NCBI GenBank assembly: GCA_964557975.1
Contig: CAZLCG010000001.1
Location: 62,001 to 126,000, forward strand
DNA: 64,000 bases
Reading direction: 5' to 3'
Source of the DNA: Fimenecus sp964557975
Lineage (GTDB): Bacteria; Bacillota; Clostridia; Oscillospirales; Acutalibacteraceae
The notes beneath the pieces were generated by a model. The model did not search any database and had not been told where the DNA came from. It saw nothing but the letters and a program-made list of their open reading frames with translations. The stretch's first letter is position 1. Each line of letters begins with the position of its first letter. A program made the translations under genes and the position numbers. Below are positions 32,572-40,327 of this stretch, one piece after another.

Positions 32572-33837
32572 ATGAGCAAATTTCCCGAATATAAGCACGA
32601 CAAGAGCCGTGAATACTTTGAAAGGGCAATAAAGGTTATTCCGTCGGGTATATACGGTCACTTGGGTCCTGCCGAGGGCTTATGGGTTCCGGTTTCAAAA
32701 TGGCCCTTTTTCTCCGAAAAGGCGCAGGGTACATATTTTTGGGATGTTGACGGCAATAAATACATTGACTTTATGTGCGCCTATGGTCCGAATGTCTTAG
32801 GTTATAACGATCCCGACGTTGACGCCGCCGCGCAAAAGCAGATGAAGCTCGGCAACTGTACCACCTCGCCCTCAAAGGTAATGGTTGAATGTGCGGAAAA
32901 CCTTGTTGACACCGTAGCTTCGGCTGACTGGGCGTTCTTTGCAAAGAACGGGTCTGACACCACCACTCTCGCCGTTATGGCGGCAAGAGCGCACACCCAT
33001 AAAAAGAAAATGTTTTTCCTTAAAGGCTATTACCACGGAGATTTTCAGTGGGGGCAAAAAATTGACTATCCCGGTATTCTTCCGGAGGAGGTTGCCAACA
33101 ATGTTGTTGTTCCGTGGTTTAACCTTCAGGCTCTTGAGGACGCTTACAACGCCTGTGACGGCGATGTTGCGGGTCTTATAGCACAGCCCTATGACCACGG
33201 TAATTTCTACGATAACGTATGCGCCACCAAGGAATACTGGCAGGCAGTCCGCAGGTTCTGCGACGAAAAGGGCATGGTGCTTATTTTCGACGACGTCAGA
33301 ACGGGCTTTCGCCTTGACCTTCAGGGCTCGGACCATTATTACGGAATAAAAGCGGATCTTATCTGCTTCTGCAAGGCGCTTGCAAACGGCTACAATATGT
33401 CGGCTCTGTGCGGCGGCGAGCATATGAAAGCAACCGTTTCCGGCATTACCTACACAGGCTCTTACTGGATGAGCGCCGTGCCGTTCGCCGCTTCGATTGC
33501 CTGTATTGACAAGATGAAGAAGTTAAATGTTCCCGAGCTTTTCCGCGAAAAGGGAACAAAGCTTACCGAAGGCTTTAAAGCGGCGGGAAAGGAGCATGGC
33601 TTTGACCTTGTCGTTTCGGGTGAGCCTGCGCTGTTCTATCTGCGTATTGCCAACGATGACAGCCTTATGCTTCATCAGGAATGGGTTGCGGAATGTGTTT
33701 CGAGAGGTCTTTTTATAGCCTCGCATCACAATCACTTTATGAACGCGGCGGTTACGGATGAGGATATTAAGAAAGCCGTTGAAATTGCGGAGGACGCATT
33801 CTCGGTAGTTGAAAAGAATCACCCCGAATTAAAATAA
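32572..33837 (+). CDS. class III (GSA-aminomutase-like) PLP aminotransferase
   Basis: 421 aa, fold type I PLP enzyme related to glutamate-1-semialdehyde aminomutases and omega-aminotransferases. Seen: WDVDGNKYIDFMCAYGPNVLG at the N-terminal strand, phosphate-binding NGSDTT (126-131), YYHG (153-156), pyridine-nitrogen Asp 240 in IFDDVRTGF (Asp follows where many family members have Glu), and Schiff-base Lys 268 in CFCKALANGYNMSAL. No other haem-pathway gene is near, so hemL is unlikely. It sits 15 bases after the SCP2-like gene and 62 before the transketolase. The substrate is not deducible; a ketone or aldehyde made by the adjacent transketolase is one possibility. Confidence 0.88.
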   Translation: MSKFPEYKHDKSREYFERAIKVIPSGIYGHLGPAEGLWVPVSKWPFFSEKAQGTYFWDVDGNKYIDFMCAYGPNVLGYNDPDVDAAAQKQMKLGNCTTSPSKVMVECAENLVDTVASADWAFFAKNGSDTTTLAVMAARAHTHKKKMFFLKGYYHGDFQWGQKIDYPGILPEEVANNVVVPWFNLQALEDAYNACDGDVAGLIAQPYDHGNFYDNVCATKEYWQAVRRFCDEKGMVLIFDDVRTGFRLDLQGSDHYYGIKADLICFCKALANGYNMSALCGGEHMKATVSGITYTGSYWMSAVPFAASIACIDKMKKLNVPELFREKGTKLTEGFKAAGKEHGFDLVVSGEPALFYLRIANDDSLMLHQEWVAECVSRGLFIASHHNHFMNAAVTDEDIKKAVEIAEDAFSVVEKNHPELK

Positions 33838-33899
33838 ACTGTGAAATCGGGCGGAAATACGCGCCGTTAAATTAACAATTAGCAACAAGGAGGAACAAA

Positions 33900-34775
33900 A
33901 TGCAAAAAGCACCTTTAACCAAGGAAGAATGGCTTGCCCTTGAAAAGAAGGCTAACGACCTTCGTCACCTTTGTCTCCAGACAACCGTTTGGGCCGGCAG
34001 CGGTCATATCGGCGGCGGTATGAGCGTTATGGATATTCTTACGGTCATGTACCACAGATATCTGAACATCAAAAAGGATGACCCGAAGTGGGAGGACAGG
34101 GATCGTTTCATTTTAAGCAAGGGTCATGCAGGCATTGCCTATGCCCCTGTGCTGTGCGATTTCGGCTACAACGACCCCGAGCAGCTCAAAACCTTTAACC
34201 TTACAAATTCTATGATGGGAATCCATCTTGACTCAAATAAGGTTGTCGGCGTCGACGCTTCAACGGGTTCATTGGGTCACGGCATTCCGATTGCCGCAGG
34301 CACGGCTATCGCCGCAAGAGTTCTCGGTAAGGACTACACAACCTACGTCGTAACAGGCGACGGCGAGCTTGACGAAGGCTCAAACTGGGAGGGACTTATG
34401 ACAATCCGTCATTACAACCTCACCAACTGCATCACAATCGTTGACAGAAACCACTGTATGATTGACGGCGACACCGAGGATGTTATGAAATTAGAGCCTC
34501 TTGCAGATAAATTTACGGCATTCGGTCTTAATACAATCGTCTGCGAGGGCAATAACATTGTTTCTCTGTGCAAAGCGATCGACGCGGCTCACGCCTGCAC
34601 CGAAAAGCCGTCGGTAATCGTTGCCGACACAATTAAGGGCGTAGGAATAAAGCTTACCTCGGGCAATTATAAATGGCATTACGGCGCAATCGACGAGGAT
34701 ATGGCTAAGGTTGCCGCCAAAGAGCTTGACGAATACAGCGCTGAGCGTATTGCACGCTGCGGAAAGGAGTTCTAA
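33900..34775 (+). CDS. transketolase, N-terminal (ThDP-binding) subunit
   Basis: 291 aa forming the PP domain of a split transketolase. Catalytic and cofactor residues: H36 in GSGHIGGGMS, H76 in LSKGHAG, GDGELDEGSNWEG (153-165) with a following Asn in IVDRNHCMID for magnesium-diphosphate, and TGSLGHGI (122-129). Full-length enzymes are about 660 aa; here the second half is a separate gene one base downstream, the arrangement known for many Firmicutes and archaea. Natural acceptors are sugar phosphates. Whether this pair is the housekeeping transketolase or dedicated to the cluster cannot be told from the window. Confidence 0.95.
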   Translation: MQKAPLTKEEWLALEKKANDLRHLCLQTTVWAGSGHIGGGMSVMDILTVMYHRYLNIKKDDPKWEDRDRFILSKGHAGIAYAPVLCDFGYNDPEQLKTFNLTNSMMGIHLDSNKVVGVDASTGSLGHGIPIAAGTAIAARVLGKDYTTYVVTGDGELDEGSNWEGLMTIRHYNLTNCITIVDRNHCMIDGDTEDVMKLEPLADKFTAFGLNTIVCEGNNIVSLCKAIDAAHACTEKPSVIVADTIKGVGIKLTSGNYKWHYGAIDEDMAKVAAKELDEYSAERIARCGKEF

Positions 34776-34776
34776 T

Positions 34777-35787
34777 ATGGCAGGAGGATTTGTATATAAC
34801 GTAATTGAGACCCCCGAGCTTTCAACCTCGGAGATTTACGGCAAGACCTTAGCTGAGCTTGCTAAGGAGCATAAGGAAATAGTTGCGGTCACCGCTGACC
34901 TTGCAACATCCACAAAGCTTCAGGACTTTACCAACGCCTGTCCCGAAAGAGTCTTTAACGTAGGTATCGCGGAGCAGAATATGCTCGGCGTTGCCGCGGG
35001 CATGGCGAAGGCGGGGCTTGTTCCGTTCGCTTCAACCTTCTCGGTTTTCGCTTCCCTGAGAGCCGCCGACCAGCTTCACACCGACATCTGCTATCAGAAG
35101 GCAAACGTCAAGGTTATAGCAACTCACTCGGGAACCTCCTTCGGTCAGGCAGGCTCAACGCACCATGCGATCGTTGACCTTGCGGTTGCGCGCTCAATGC
35201 CCAACCTTACCGTTATCTGCCCTGCCGACGGCTACGAAACCGCAAATGCGGTTAAGGCGGCTTACAACACCGAGGGCCCGTTCTATATAAGAATAAACCG
35301 CGGCTTTGACCGTGTGCTTTACGACAATGAGGATTACGGCTTTGAGGTCGGCAAGGCGGTAGAGGTTCACCCGGGCACCGACATCACCGTTATCGCCTGC
35401 GGCTCGTGCGTATTTCAGGCGAGAGAGGCGGCAAAATTCCTCGAGAGCGCGGACGGCTTAAAGGTCAGAGTTCTCAATATGCACACGATCAAACCGATTG
35501 ATAAGGAAGCAATCTTAAAGGCGGTTTCCGAAACGCGCCGTATTATTACGGTTGAGGATCACAGCGTTTTGGGCGGTCTTGGCTCTGCCGTTGCGGAGGT
35601 AGTTGTTGAATCGGGCAAGGGCTGCGCGTTCAGAAAGCTCGGTCATCCCGATCGGTTCGCGCCTATCGGGCTTCATGAGGATATTATGTCTATGGTCGGC
35701 ATTGACGCGAACGGTATTATTGACGCTGTCCGCGAGGTTATGCACAAGGACTTTGAGCTTGACGATAACTGGGACGACGAGGTTTAA
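34777..35787 (+). CDS. transketolase, C-terminal (pyrimidine-binding) subunit
   Basis: 336 aa Pyr plus C-terminal domain. E66 in NVGIAEQNMLG activates ThDP; FASTFSVFASLRAADQLHTD and THSGTSFGQAGSTHHAIVDLA are transketolase-type active-site loops, and PFYIRINRG follows. ATG 34777 has AAAGGAG ahead and comes one base after the stop of the N-terminal subunit. The C-terminal domain VEDHSVLGGLGSAVAEVV is also like that of DXP synthase, but the split form and SGTSFGQ favour transketolase. Confidence 0.95.
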   Translation: MAGGFVYNVIETPELSTSEIYGKTLAELAKEHKEIVAVTADLATSTKLQDFTNACPERVFNVGIAEQNMLGVAAGMAKAGLVPFASTFSVFASLRAADQLHTDICYQKANVKVIATHSGTSFGQAGSTHHAIVDLAVARSMPNLTVICPADGYETANAVKAAYNTEGPFYIRINRGFDRVLYDNEDYGFEVGKAVEVHPGTDITVIACGSCVFQAREAAKFLESADGLKVRVLNMHTIKPIDKEAILKAVSETRRIITVEDHSVLGGLGSAVAEVVVESGKGCAFRKLGHPDRFAPIGLHEDIMSMVGIDANGIIDAVREVMHKDFELDDNWDDEV

Positions 35788-35818
35788 CGTTTTAAGGCGG
35801 GGAGTCGAACACAATGTG
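35787..35818. repeat. T-arm-like interspersed repeat, reverse copy
   Basis: Reverse complement contains ACATTGTGTTCGACTCCCC then GCCTTAAAA, matching the repeat at 11997. Confidence 0.5.
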
Positions 35819-35910
35819 CCTAAAGCTTGACCTTTCGGTAAATTTTCACTTTTTTACCGTTGACGAGCTGCCGTATGGTGAGATTTTTAACGATGCTTTA
35901 GCGAAAAGAT

Positions 35911-35958
35911 GCCGTTTTATAAACCATATCGGGTTCAACTTTCATCGCCTTAAACGGC
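35911..35958. repeat. T-arm-like interspersed repeat within a hairpin
   Basis: AAACCATATCGGGTTCAACT, then a diverged TTCATCGCCTTA, all enclosed by GCCGTTT/AAACGGC arms. About 34 bases before the second SCP2-like gene. Confidence 0.6.
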
Positions 35959-35991
35959 TTAGGTTATTTTCTTAAAAGGAGAGTGAAACTT

Positions 35992-36798
35992 TTGCATACA
36001 CAGGAAGAATTATATTCGAATAAAATATTCTTCAATGCCGCCCTGCCGCTTATAAAGGTGATCGCGAATGACGTTCCGTCCTTAAAAAAGCAGTTTAAAA
36101 ACGTCCATGCGGTTATTCAGGTAAGCGCCTTAGATCCCGACGCCGAGGGCGGAAAGGTCGGAATGCACTATGTCGTTAACGGAGAGGAGTGGCTCGTCCA
36201 CTTAAACGCGGTTGATCCTAATCCTCATATCGAGCTTGAATTCAAGAGCATTGAGGCTATGAACGCGTTCTTTAAGGGAAAAATCGCTCCTTCAACGCTG
36301 CCTAAGATGAAAGGCATTGCCAAGCATTTCGGCGCATTCAAGGCGTTTTTGATGTCGCTTCTTAAAATGGCTTCGCTTTTGGGCGCTGAAAAAGCTCCCG
36401 AGGATGAGGAAACCAAAAAGCTTATGGTCAAATGCTTTTTCTATCTGCTTTCAAGCGGAATAAGTCAGCTTAACAAAATGGGGCATACCGACATCCATGA
36501 TTGGACGAGCAAAAGCCCCGACCGCGTTTATGCGTGGGCGGTTGACGGATATCCCGATATTTCGGCGTATCTGCGTATTAAAGCGGGCAAGTCGAAGGCG
36601 GGCAGAGGCGAATACAAACGCGCAATGCCGTTCTTTACGCTTCGCTTTAACAACCTTGACAGCGCGCTCGGCATATTGCTCGGCACGGACGATATGCTTA
36701 AATCGGTTAAGGTCGGAAAGCTTATTATGGACGGCGCGCCCGAATTCGGCGGTCAGATAGGTACTTATATGCTTGAGGTTGCCGCACTGGCAAAATAA
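35992..36798 (+). CDS. double SCP2-like lipid-binding-fold protein, paralogue 2
   Basis: 268 aa, soluble. Same two-half plan as the protein at 31795: N half with VGMHYVVNGEEWLVHLNAV, IELEFKSIEAMNAFFKGKI and APSTLPKMKGIAKHF; C half with VYAWAVDGYPDISAYLRIKA, FTLRFNNLDSALGILLG and a final helix LEVAALAK. Shared features with paralogue 1 include P-x-KG followed by a helical linker and a terminal VA-x-L/A motif. Start chosen at TTG 35992, eight bases after AAAGGAGA; the GTG at 35983 lies within the ribosome site. A 200-base gap with a repeat separates it from the transketolase, so it could be expressed separately. Confidence 0.68.
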   Translation: MHTQEELYSNKIFFNAALPLIKVIANDVPSLKKQFKNVHAVIQVSALDPDAEGGKVGMHYVVNGEEWLVHLNAVDPNPHIELEFKSIEAMNAFFKGKIAPSTLPKMKGIAKHFGAFKAFLMSLLKMASLLGAEKAPEDEETKKLMVKCFFYLLSSGISQLNKMGHTDIHDWTSKSPDRVYAWAVDGYPDISAYLRIKAGKSKAGRGEYKRAMPFFTLRFNNLDSALGILLGTDDMLKSVKVGKLIMDGAPEFGGQIGTYMLEVAALAK

Positions 36799-36860
36799 TA
36801 TGACCCAAGCGCGGACGTCACGAAGGGACTGAAGGAGTGTTTTCCAATTCAAACCTTTTC

Positions 36861-36935
36861 CGCTCCCTCTCAGAGGGAGCTGTCACGGAGTGACCGAGGA
36901 GTTTCAAAGCGGCGCGTCAAGGATGCCGCGCCCTA
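36861..36935. repeat. composite palindromic repeat, copy B
   Basis: First module: GCTCCCTCT-C-AGAGGGAGC hairpin followed by GTCAC-GGA-GTGAC and CGAGGAG. Second module (36907-36935): GCGGCGCGTCA to GCCGCGCCCT. Compare copies at 31577 and 52605. Confidence 0.65.
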
Positions 36936-36952
36936 CTCATTAGACTGAAAAC

Positions 36953-36997
36953 AGCGACCCCGCGCAATCAATAAAACCGATTGCGCGGGGTCGCTTT
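36953..36997. terminator. bidirectional terminator
   Basis: AGCGACCCCGCGCAATC and its perfect complement GATTGCGCGGGGTCGCT (17 bp) around a 9-base loop, between convergent genes. Confidence 0.85.
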
Positions 36998-37009
36998 GCT
37001 TATATAACC

Positions 37010-37210
37010 TTAATTCTGTTTGCTTACGATCTTATATTCGTCGTAGGGGTTATAGTAAGGGCAGTTGAAATCGGTACAGCTTAAAAATTTTTCCATTTCG
37101 TCCTCGTCAAGGTCTATTTCGCACGAATAACAATCCGTTTCGTCGTCAAATGCGTAGTAAGAACAGCAGTCGCATCTTGATACGGGGCTTTTCTTTTTCT
37201 CTGTTTTCAT
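37010..37210 (-). CDS. small Cys-rich protein, DUF6472-like
   Basis: 66-aa acidic protein with CDCC, CYSCE and DFNCPYY cysteine clusters, suggesting a bound metal such as zinc, around a DLDEDEMEKFL segment. Similar small proteins (DUF6472, from memory) are common in Clostridia and have no known function. ATG has GGGAGA ahead. It lies 19 bases downstream of the cyclase-family gene on the same strand, so both are probably one transcript. Confidence 0.82.
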   Translation of the reverse strand: MKTEKKKSPVSRCDCCSYYAFDDETDCYSCEIDLDEDEMEKFLSCTDFNCPYYNPYDEYKIVSKQN

Positions 37211-37229
37211 TTTTGCTTTCTCCCAAGGC

Positions 37230-37832
37230 TTATTTGTTGCTCCAGAAAATATAGTTGGAGATTAACAGCGCTCTTGCAAACGACGCTTCGGCTCCGCAGA
37301 TTTTAACGGGCGGAGCTATTAAAAAATAGTCGCCGTTTTTCGCTTCTTCAAGATTAAGCCCCTCGAGTATTGCTATGTTCGCGCTGAGAAGCGCGCGGTG
37401 AACAGCGCCGTTTGAGTCGGGTTCTTCAACGGTAATGCCGTCCGTACCGACAAGCCCGTAGCCGAGATACGCCATAATTTCCGCCGCCGTTTGATGAAGA
37501 TACGCTCTGCCCTTTGATTTTATCAAAATTCTCTTGCAGTCCCTCGGGAAGCAGTCCTCAACAAGCTGACCCGTTATGATTCCGGGCGAAACCTCAAGCA
37601 CCTTGCAGGGACCTATGAATTTTTCCAAATCGTATTTTTCTATCGCGTCGCCGTCGGGCAGGAAATGAAGCGGCGCGTCAACATGCGTGCCGTTATGCAG
37701 ACATGCCGATATAGAGCTTAGGTTGTAATATGATTCGTCGGATATGGTTTTGTTCTTTATAAGCTCAGGTACGGGGTCGCCGTTAAAGACCTCCGCCGTG
37801 AGCAAATCGTTTGAAATATCGATTATTTTCAT
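37230..37832 (-). CDS. cyclase / kynurenine-formamidase-like metal hydrolase
   Basis: 200-aa cyclase family protein. The metal-binding signature HNGTHVDAPLHF (about residues 47-58) is complete, and ILEGLNLEEAKNGDYFLIAPP is the typical C-terminal block (GLVGTDGITVEEPD precedes it). The family includes bacterial arylformamidases, isatin hydrolases and polyketide cyclases; substrate cannot be assigned. No tryptophan-degradation gene is nearby. AAGGGTG ribosome site. Confidence 0.88.
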   Translation of the reverse strand: MKIIDISNDLLTAEVFNGDPVPELIKNKTISDESYYNLSSISACLHNGTHVDAPLHFLPDGDAIEKYDLEKFIGPCKVLEVSPGIITGQLVEDCFPRDCKRILIKSKGRAYLHQTAAEIMAYLGYGLVGTDGITVEEPDSNGAVHRALLSANIAILEGLNLEEAKNGDYFLIAPPVKICGAEASFARALLISNYIFWSNK

Positions 37833-37894
37833 ATCGTCACCCTTTTCACATTCTTTCCGAGTTTATTGTATCAGAGATAAACCTCTGTGTCAAA

Positions 37895-38920
37895 TTACCG
37901 TAAATTTTCTTTAAGCTCTGAAAGGGCTTGCATAAACCTTTCCTCGTTCAGGTATCCGTCCGTAAAATCACAAACGGAATTATCGGCTTCGAGAGCCTCG
38001 AAAAGCGAATAAACGGCTTCGTCCGTAAAACCGTCGCAAAGCTCGTTGTTCCATAAGAGAGAGGATTTGTCCGAAGGCTTCAATTCCTCTTGATAAAATC
38101 TCGACGCGGAGATTACGCCCGTACTCCCGAAGGGATAGGGATGCTCGCGGTTAGAGGTGAAAAACGCAAGAGAAAGCTCGGGAATCATAAGATGCTCGCA
38201 GACGTTTGGGTCTATTGAGCAGGTGCAGACGACGGCGTCCTTTCCGCATTGGTTAAACGCTTCGGAAAGTCCTCTTATCAGTATATCTGCGACGCAGCGA
38301 AATTCATCCTTTATAACTATGACTTCCCTGCAGCTGAGCATAACGGTTTCATAGCAGGTGTGGATTCCCCACGGAGTGACGGCGCACAGGCTTTTCTTTA
38401 CGCTTTTGCCCGTCCTTTCGGACTGCGAAAGGGAGTTTCTCTTTATAAAGCGAAGAATGTAATTCAGAATCTTCGCGCGGTTTATGTATGGCGTCAGCGT
38501 TTTTTTGTTTTCATGGAAAAGCATCTTTACGGCGTTTTCAAATTTTGCCGCGTCGGATCTAAGCTCTGACGCCTTTTTTTCGCTTAAAATTACGCTTTCG
38601 GGAAAATCGGCGGCGGTAAGATCAAAAAAGCTGTCGGTATTTACGGTTTTTACGCCTGCTTCGGGGTATGCTGAAAACAGGACGCTGTCCGCTATAAGTT
38701 CTTTTTTGGCGGGTATGTATACGGCGCAGAGCTTATCGCAGTCGTATTTTGACAGATACCTTTCGCACAGTAAGCCTTTGTTTTCGCAGAAAAGCGCGGC
38801 TTCGCTGATAAGCTTGCTTTTAATATATGAGTTTTTGCCCTCAAGAAATATTTTTTTAACGGCTTCGTCCTTCAGCTCGGGAAGCGATCCGCTGTTTTCG
38901 CAGGTTAAAAAGAAGTTCAT
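37895..38920 (-). CDS. PRK06851-like protein lacking recognisable P-loops
   Basis: 341 aa from ATG 38920 (AGGGGG site upstream). I recognise a two-half arrangement like the PRK06851 ATPase family: the second half has CTCSIDPNVCEHLMIPELSLAFF, like the CSSDPDSLDGVIIPEL pattern I associate with that family, and the first half has a parallel LSKYDCDKLCAVYIPAKKEL. The GxxxxGKS/T nucleotide loops expected at the start of each half are not evident (GKNSYIKSKLI; CREVIVIKDEF). It may be an inactive paralogue. The relationship is by eye and tentative. Confidence 0.6.
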   Translation of the reverse strand: MNFFLTCENSGSLPELKDEAVKKIFLEGKNSYIKSKLISEAALFCENKGLLCERYLSKYDCDKLCAVYIPAKKELIADSVLFSAYPEAGVKTVNTDSFFDLTAADFPESVILSEKKASELRSDAAKFENAVKMLFHENKKTLTPYINRAKILNYILRFIKRNSLSQSERTGKSVKKSLCAVTPWGIHTCYETVMLSCREVIVIKDEFRCVADILIRGLSEAFNQCGKDAVVCTCSIDPNVCEHLMIPELSLAFFTSNREHPYPFGSTGVISASRFYQEELKPSDKSSLLWNNELCDGFTDEAVYSLFEALEADNSVCDFTDGYLNEERFMQALSELKENLR

Positions 38921-39014
38921 TTTTATCCCCCTGCACATTCTATTCCAAAATTTTTTCGGCGTTACTCGTAAAACTGTTTAAAAATGACGAAATTGTTAAA
39001 AATTACCGTTTCGT

Positions 39015-39043
39015 TTGACATAAAGGTTAGCGTGAGTTATAAT
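39015..39043 (+). promoter_or_regulatory. fba promoter
   Basis: TTGACA, 17 bp, TATAAT: a consensus sigma-A promoter 46 bases before the ATG, in keeping with high glycolytic expression. Confidence 0.9.
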
Positions 39044-39088
39044 ACAAGCGTTATAAAACTTTTGAAATTACTCAAGGAGTGACAAAAT

Positions 39089-40024
39089 ATGCCATTGGTA
39101 ACAACTACGGAAATGTTCAAAAAAGCATATGAGGGCGGTTATGCAATAGGCGCTTTCAATGTAAATAATATGGAGATCATTCAGGGCATAACAAGAGCGG
39201 CAAAGAAGCTTGACGCACCCGTTATCCTTCAGGTTTCCGCAGGCGCAAGAAAGTATGCTTCGCACGGCTACCTTGTAGCTATGGTAAAGGCGGCTGCCGA
39301 AGAAACAGGGCTTCCCATTGCGCTTCATCTTGACCACGGTCCCGACTTTGAAACCTGCAAGGCTTGCATAGACGGCGGCTTTACTTCGGTTATGATCGAC
39401 GGCAGTTCTCTCCCCTATGAGGAAAACGTCGCGCTTACAAAGATGGTCGTCGAATATGCTCACGCTCACGGCGTTGTTGTTGAGGGCGAATTGGGCACTC
39501 TTGCGGGCGTTGAGGACGATGTTGTCGTTGAAGCGGGCAATGAATCCTACACAAAGCCCGAGCAGGTATTTGATTTTGTTACAAGAACGGGCGTTGATTC
39601 GCTTGCTATCGCAATCGGCACAAGCCATGGCGCATATAAATTCAAGCCCGGTCAGAAGCCCCAGCTTCGTTTTGATATTCTTGCGGAGGTTGAAAAGAAG
39701 CTCCCCGGCTTCCCGATCGTTCTTCACGGCGCAAGCTCCGTTAATCAGGAGCATATTAAGACCATTAACGAGTTCGGCGGGCAGATGCCCGACGCTATCG
39801 GCATCCCCGAGGATATGCTCAGAAAAGCGTCCTCAATGGCTGTCTGCAAGATTAACGTCGACTCCGATATTCGTATAGCTATGACCGCGGCGATCCGCAA
39901 GCATTTCGCCGAGAATCCTGCGGACTTTGACCCGAGAAAGTATCTCACTCCCGCAAGAGATCTTATTGAGGAGGTTGTTTCTCATAAGATCAAGACCGTT
40001 CTCGGCTGTGAGGGCAAGGCGTAA
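39089..40024 (+). CDS. fba: fructose-bisphosphate aldolase, class II
   Basis: 311-aa zinc aldolase cleaving fructose 1,6-bisphosphate. Zinc and catalytic residues: ALHLDHGPDFETC (His and Asp), VVVEGELGTLAG (Glu), GTSHGAYK (His) and PIVLHGASSVNQ (His, then phosphate loop), and KINVDSDIRIA. Length and motifs match the Gram-positive FbaA/GatY group. Monocistronic by its own strong promoter and terminator. Confidence 0.96.
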   Translation: MPLVTTTEMFKKAYEGGYAIGAFNVNNMEIIQGITRAAKKLDAPVILQVSAGARKYASHGYLVAMVKAAAEETGLPIALHLDHGPDFETCKACIDGGFTSVMIDGSSLPYEENVALTKMVVEYAHAHGVVVEGELGTLAGVEDDVVVEAGNESYTKPEQVFDFVTRTGVDSLAIAIGTSHGAYKFKPGQKPQLRFDILAEVEKKLPGFPIVLHGASSVNQEHIKTINEFGGQMPDAIGIPEDMLRKASSMAVCKINVDSDIRIAMTAAIRKHFAENPADFDPRKYLTPARDLIEEVVSHKIKTVLGCEGKA

Positions 40025-40084
40025 TTTTAAACCATATCGGGTTCAACTCCCCTCGCCTTATCGGGTTCGACTCCCCTCGCCTTA
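40025..40084. repeat. T-arm-like interspersed repeat with internal 24-bp duplication
   Basis: TTTTAAACCATA then TCGGGTTCAACTCCCC plus TCGCCTTA at 40037-40060, repeated with one change (TTCGACT) at 40061-40084. Related to the copies at 11997, 35787 and 35911. Confidence 0.7.
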
Positions 40085-40095
40085 ACATTTAAATA

Positions 40096-40136
40096 ACGGC
40101 TGTTTCAGTTTGAAATTTGAAACAGCCGTGTTTTTT
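40096..40136 (+). terminator. fba terminator
   Basis: ACGGCTGTTTCA and TGAAACAGCCGT around a 10-base loop, then G and six T. Confidence 0.9.
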
Positions 40137-40208
40137 ACGGGATTTGCCCTGCTGCTCTCGGTCTTAAATCAATTTTAATATTTATTCCCGAAAAAAATAA
40201 AAAAATAC

Positions 40209-40237
40209 TTTTAATTTGATTGGTACGGTGGTATAAT
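40209..40237 (+). promoter_or_regulatory. murA promoter
   Basis: TTTTAA, 17 bp, TATAAT followed by AACC. The -35 is weak; -10 and start region match those of mreB, putP and aspS1. Confidence 0.5.
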
Positions 40238-40327
40238 AACCATAATAATGCGGCTTTGTAACCGTATATTGCTTTCGATATTAGAGCTTCAGTGTGTGAT
40301 AAATAAAATTTAGGGAGTGAACCGTCT

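Noticed and set aside
32572..33837. hemL (glutamate-1-semialdehyde aminomutase proper)
   Set aside because: No haem-pathway neighbours, and the context is a transketolase cluster; only the superfamily can be supported.
33900..35787. Frameshifted single transketolase
   Set aside because: The two halves have their own start, stop and ribosome site, and the split arrangement is a normal form of the family.
40025..40084. Genuine tRNA gene
   Set aside because: Only a T-arm-like segment is present; no D-arm, anticodon arm, acceptor pairing or CCA.
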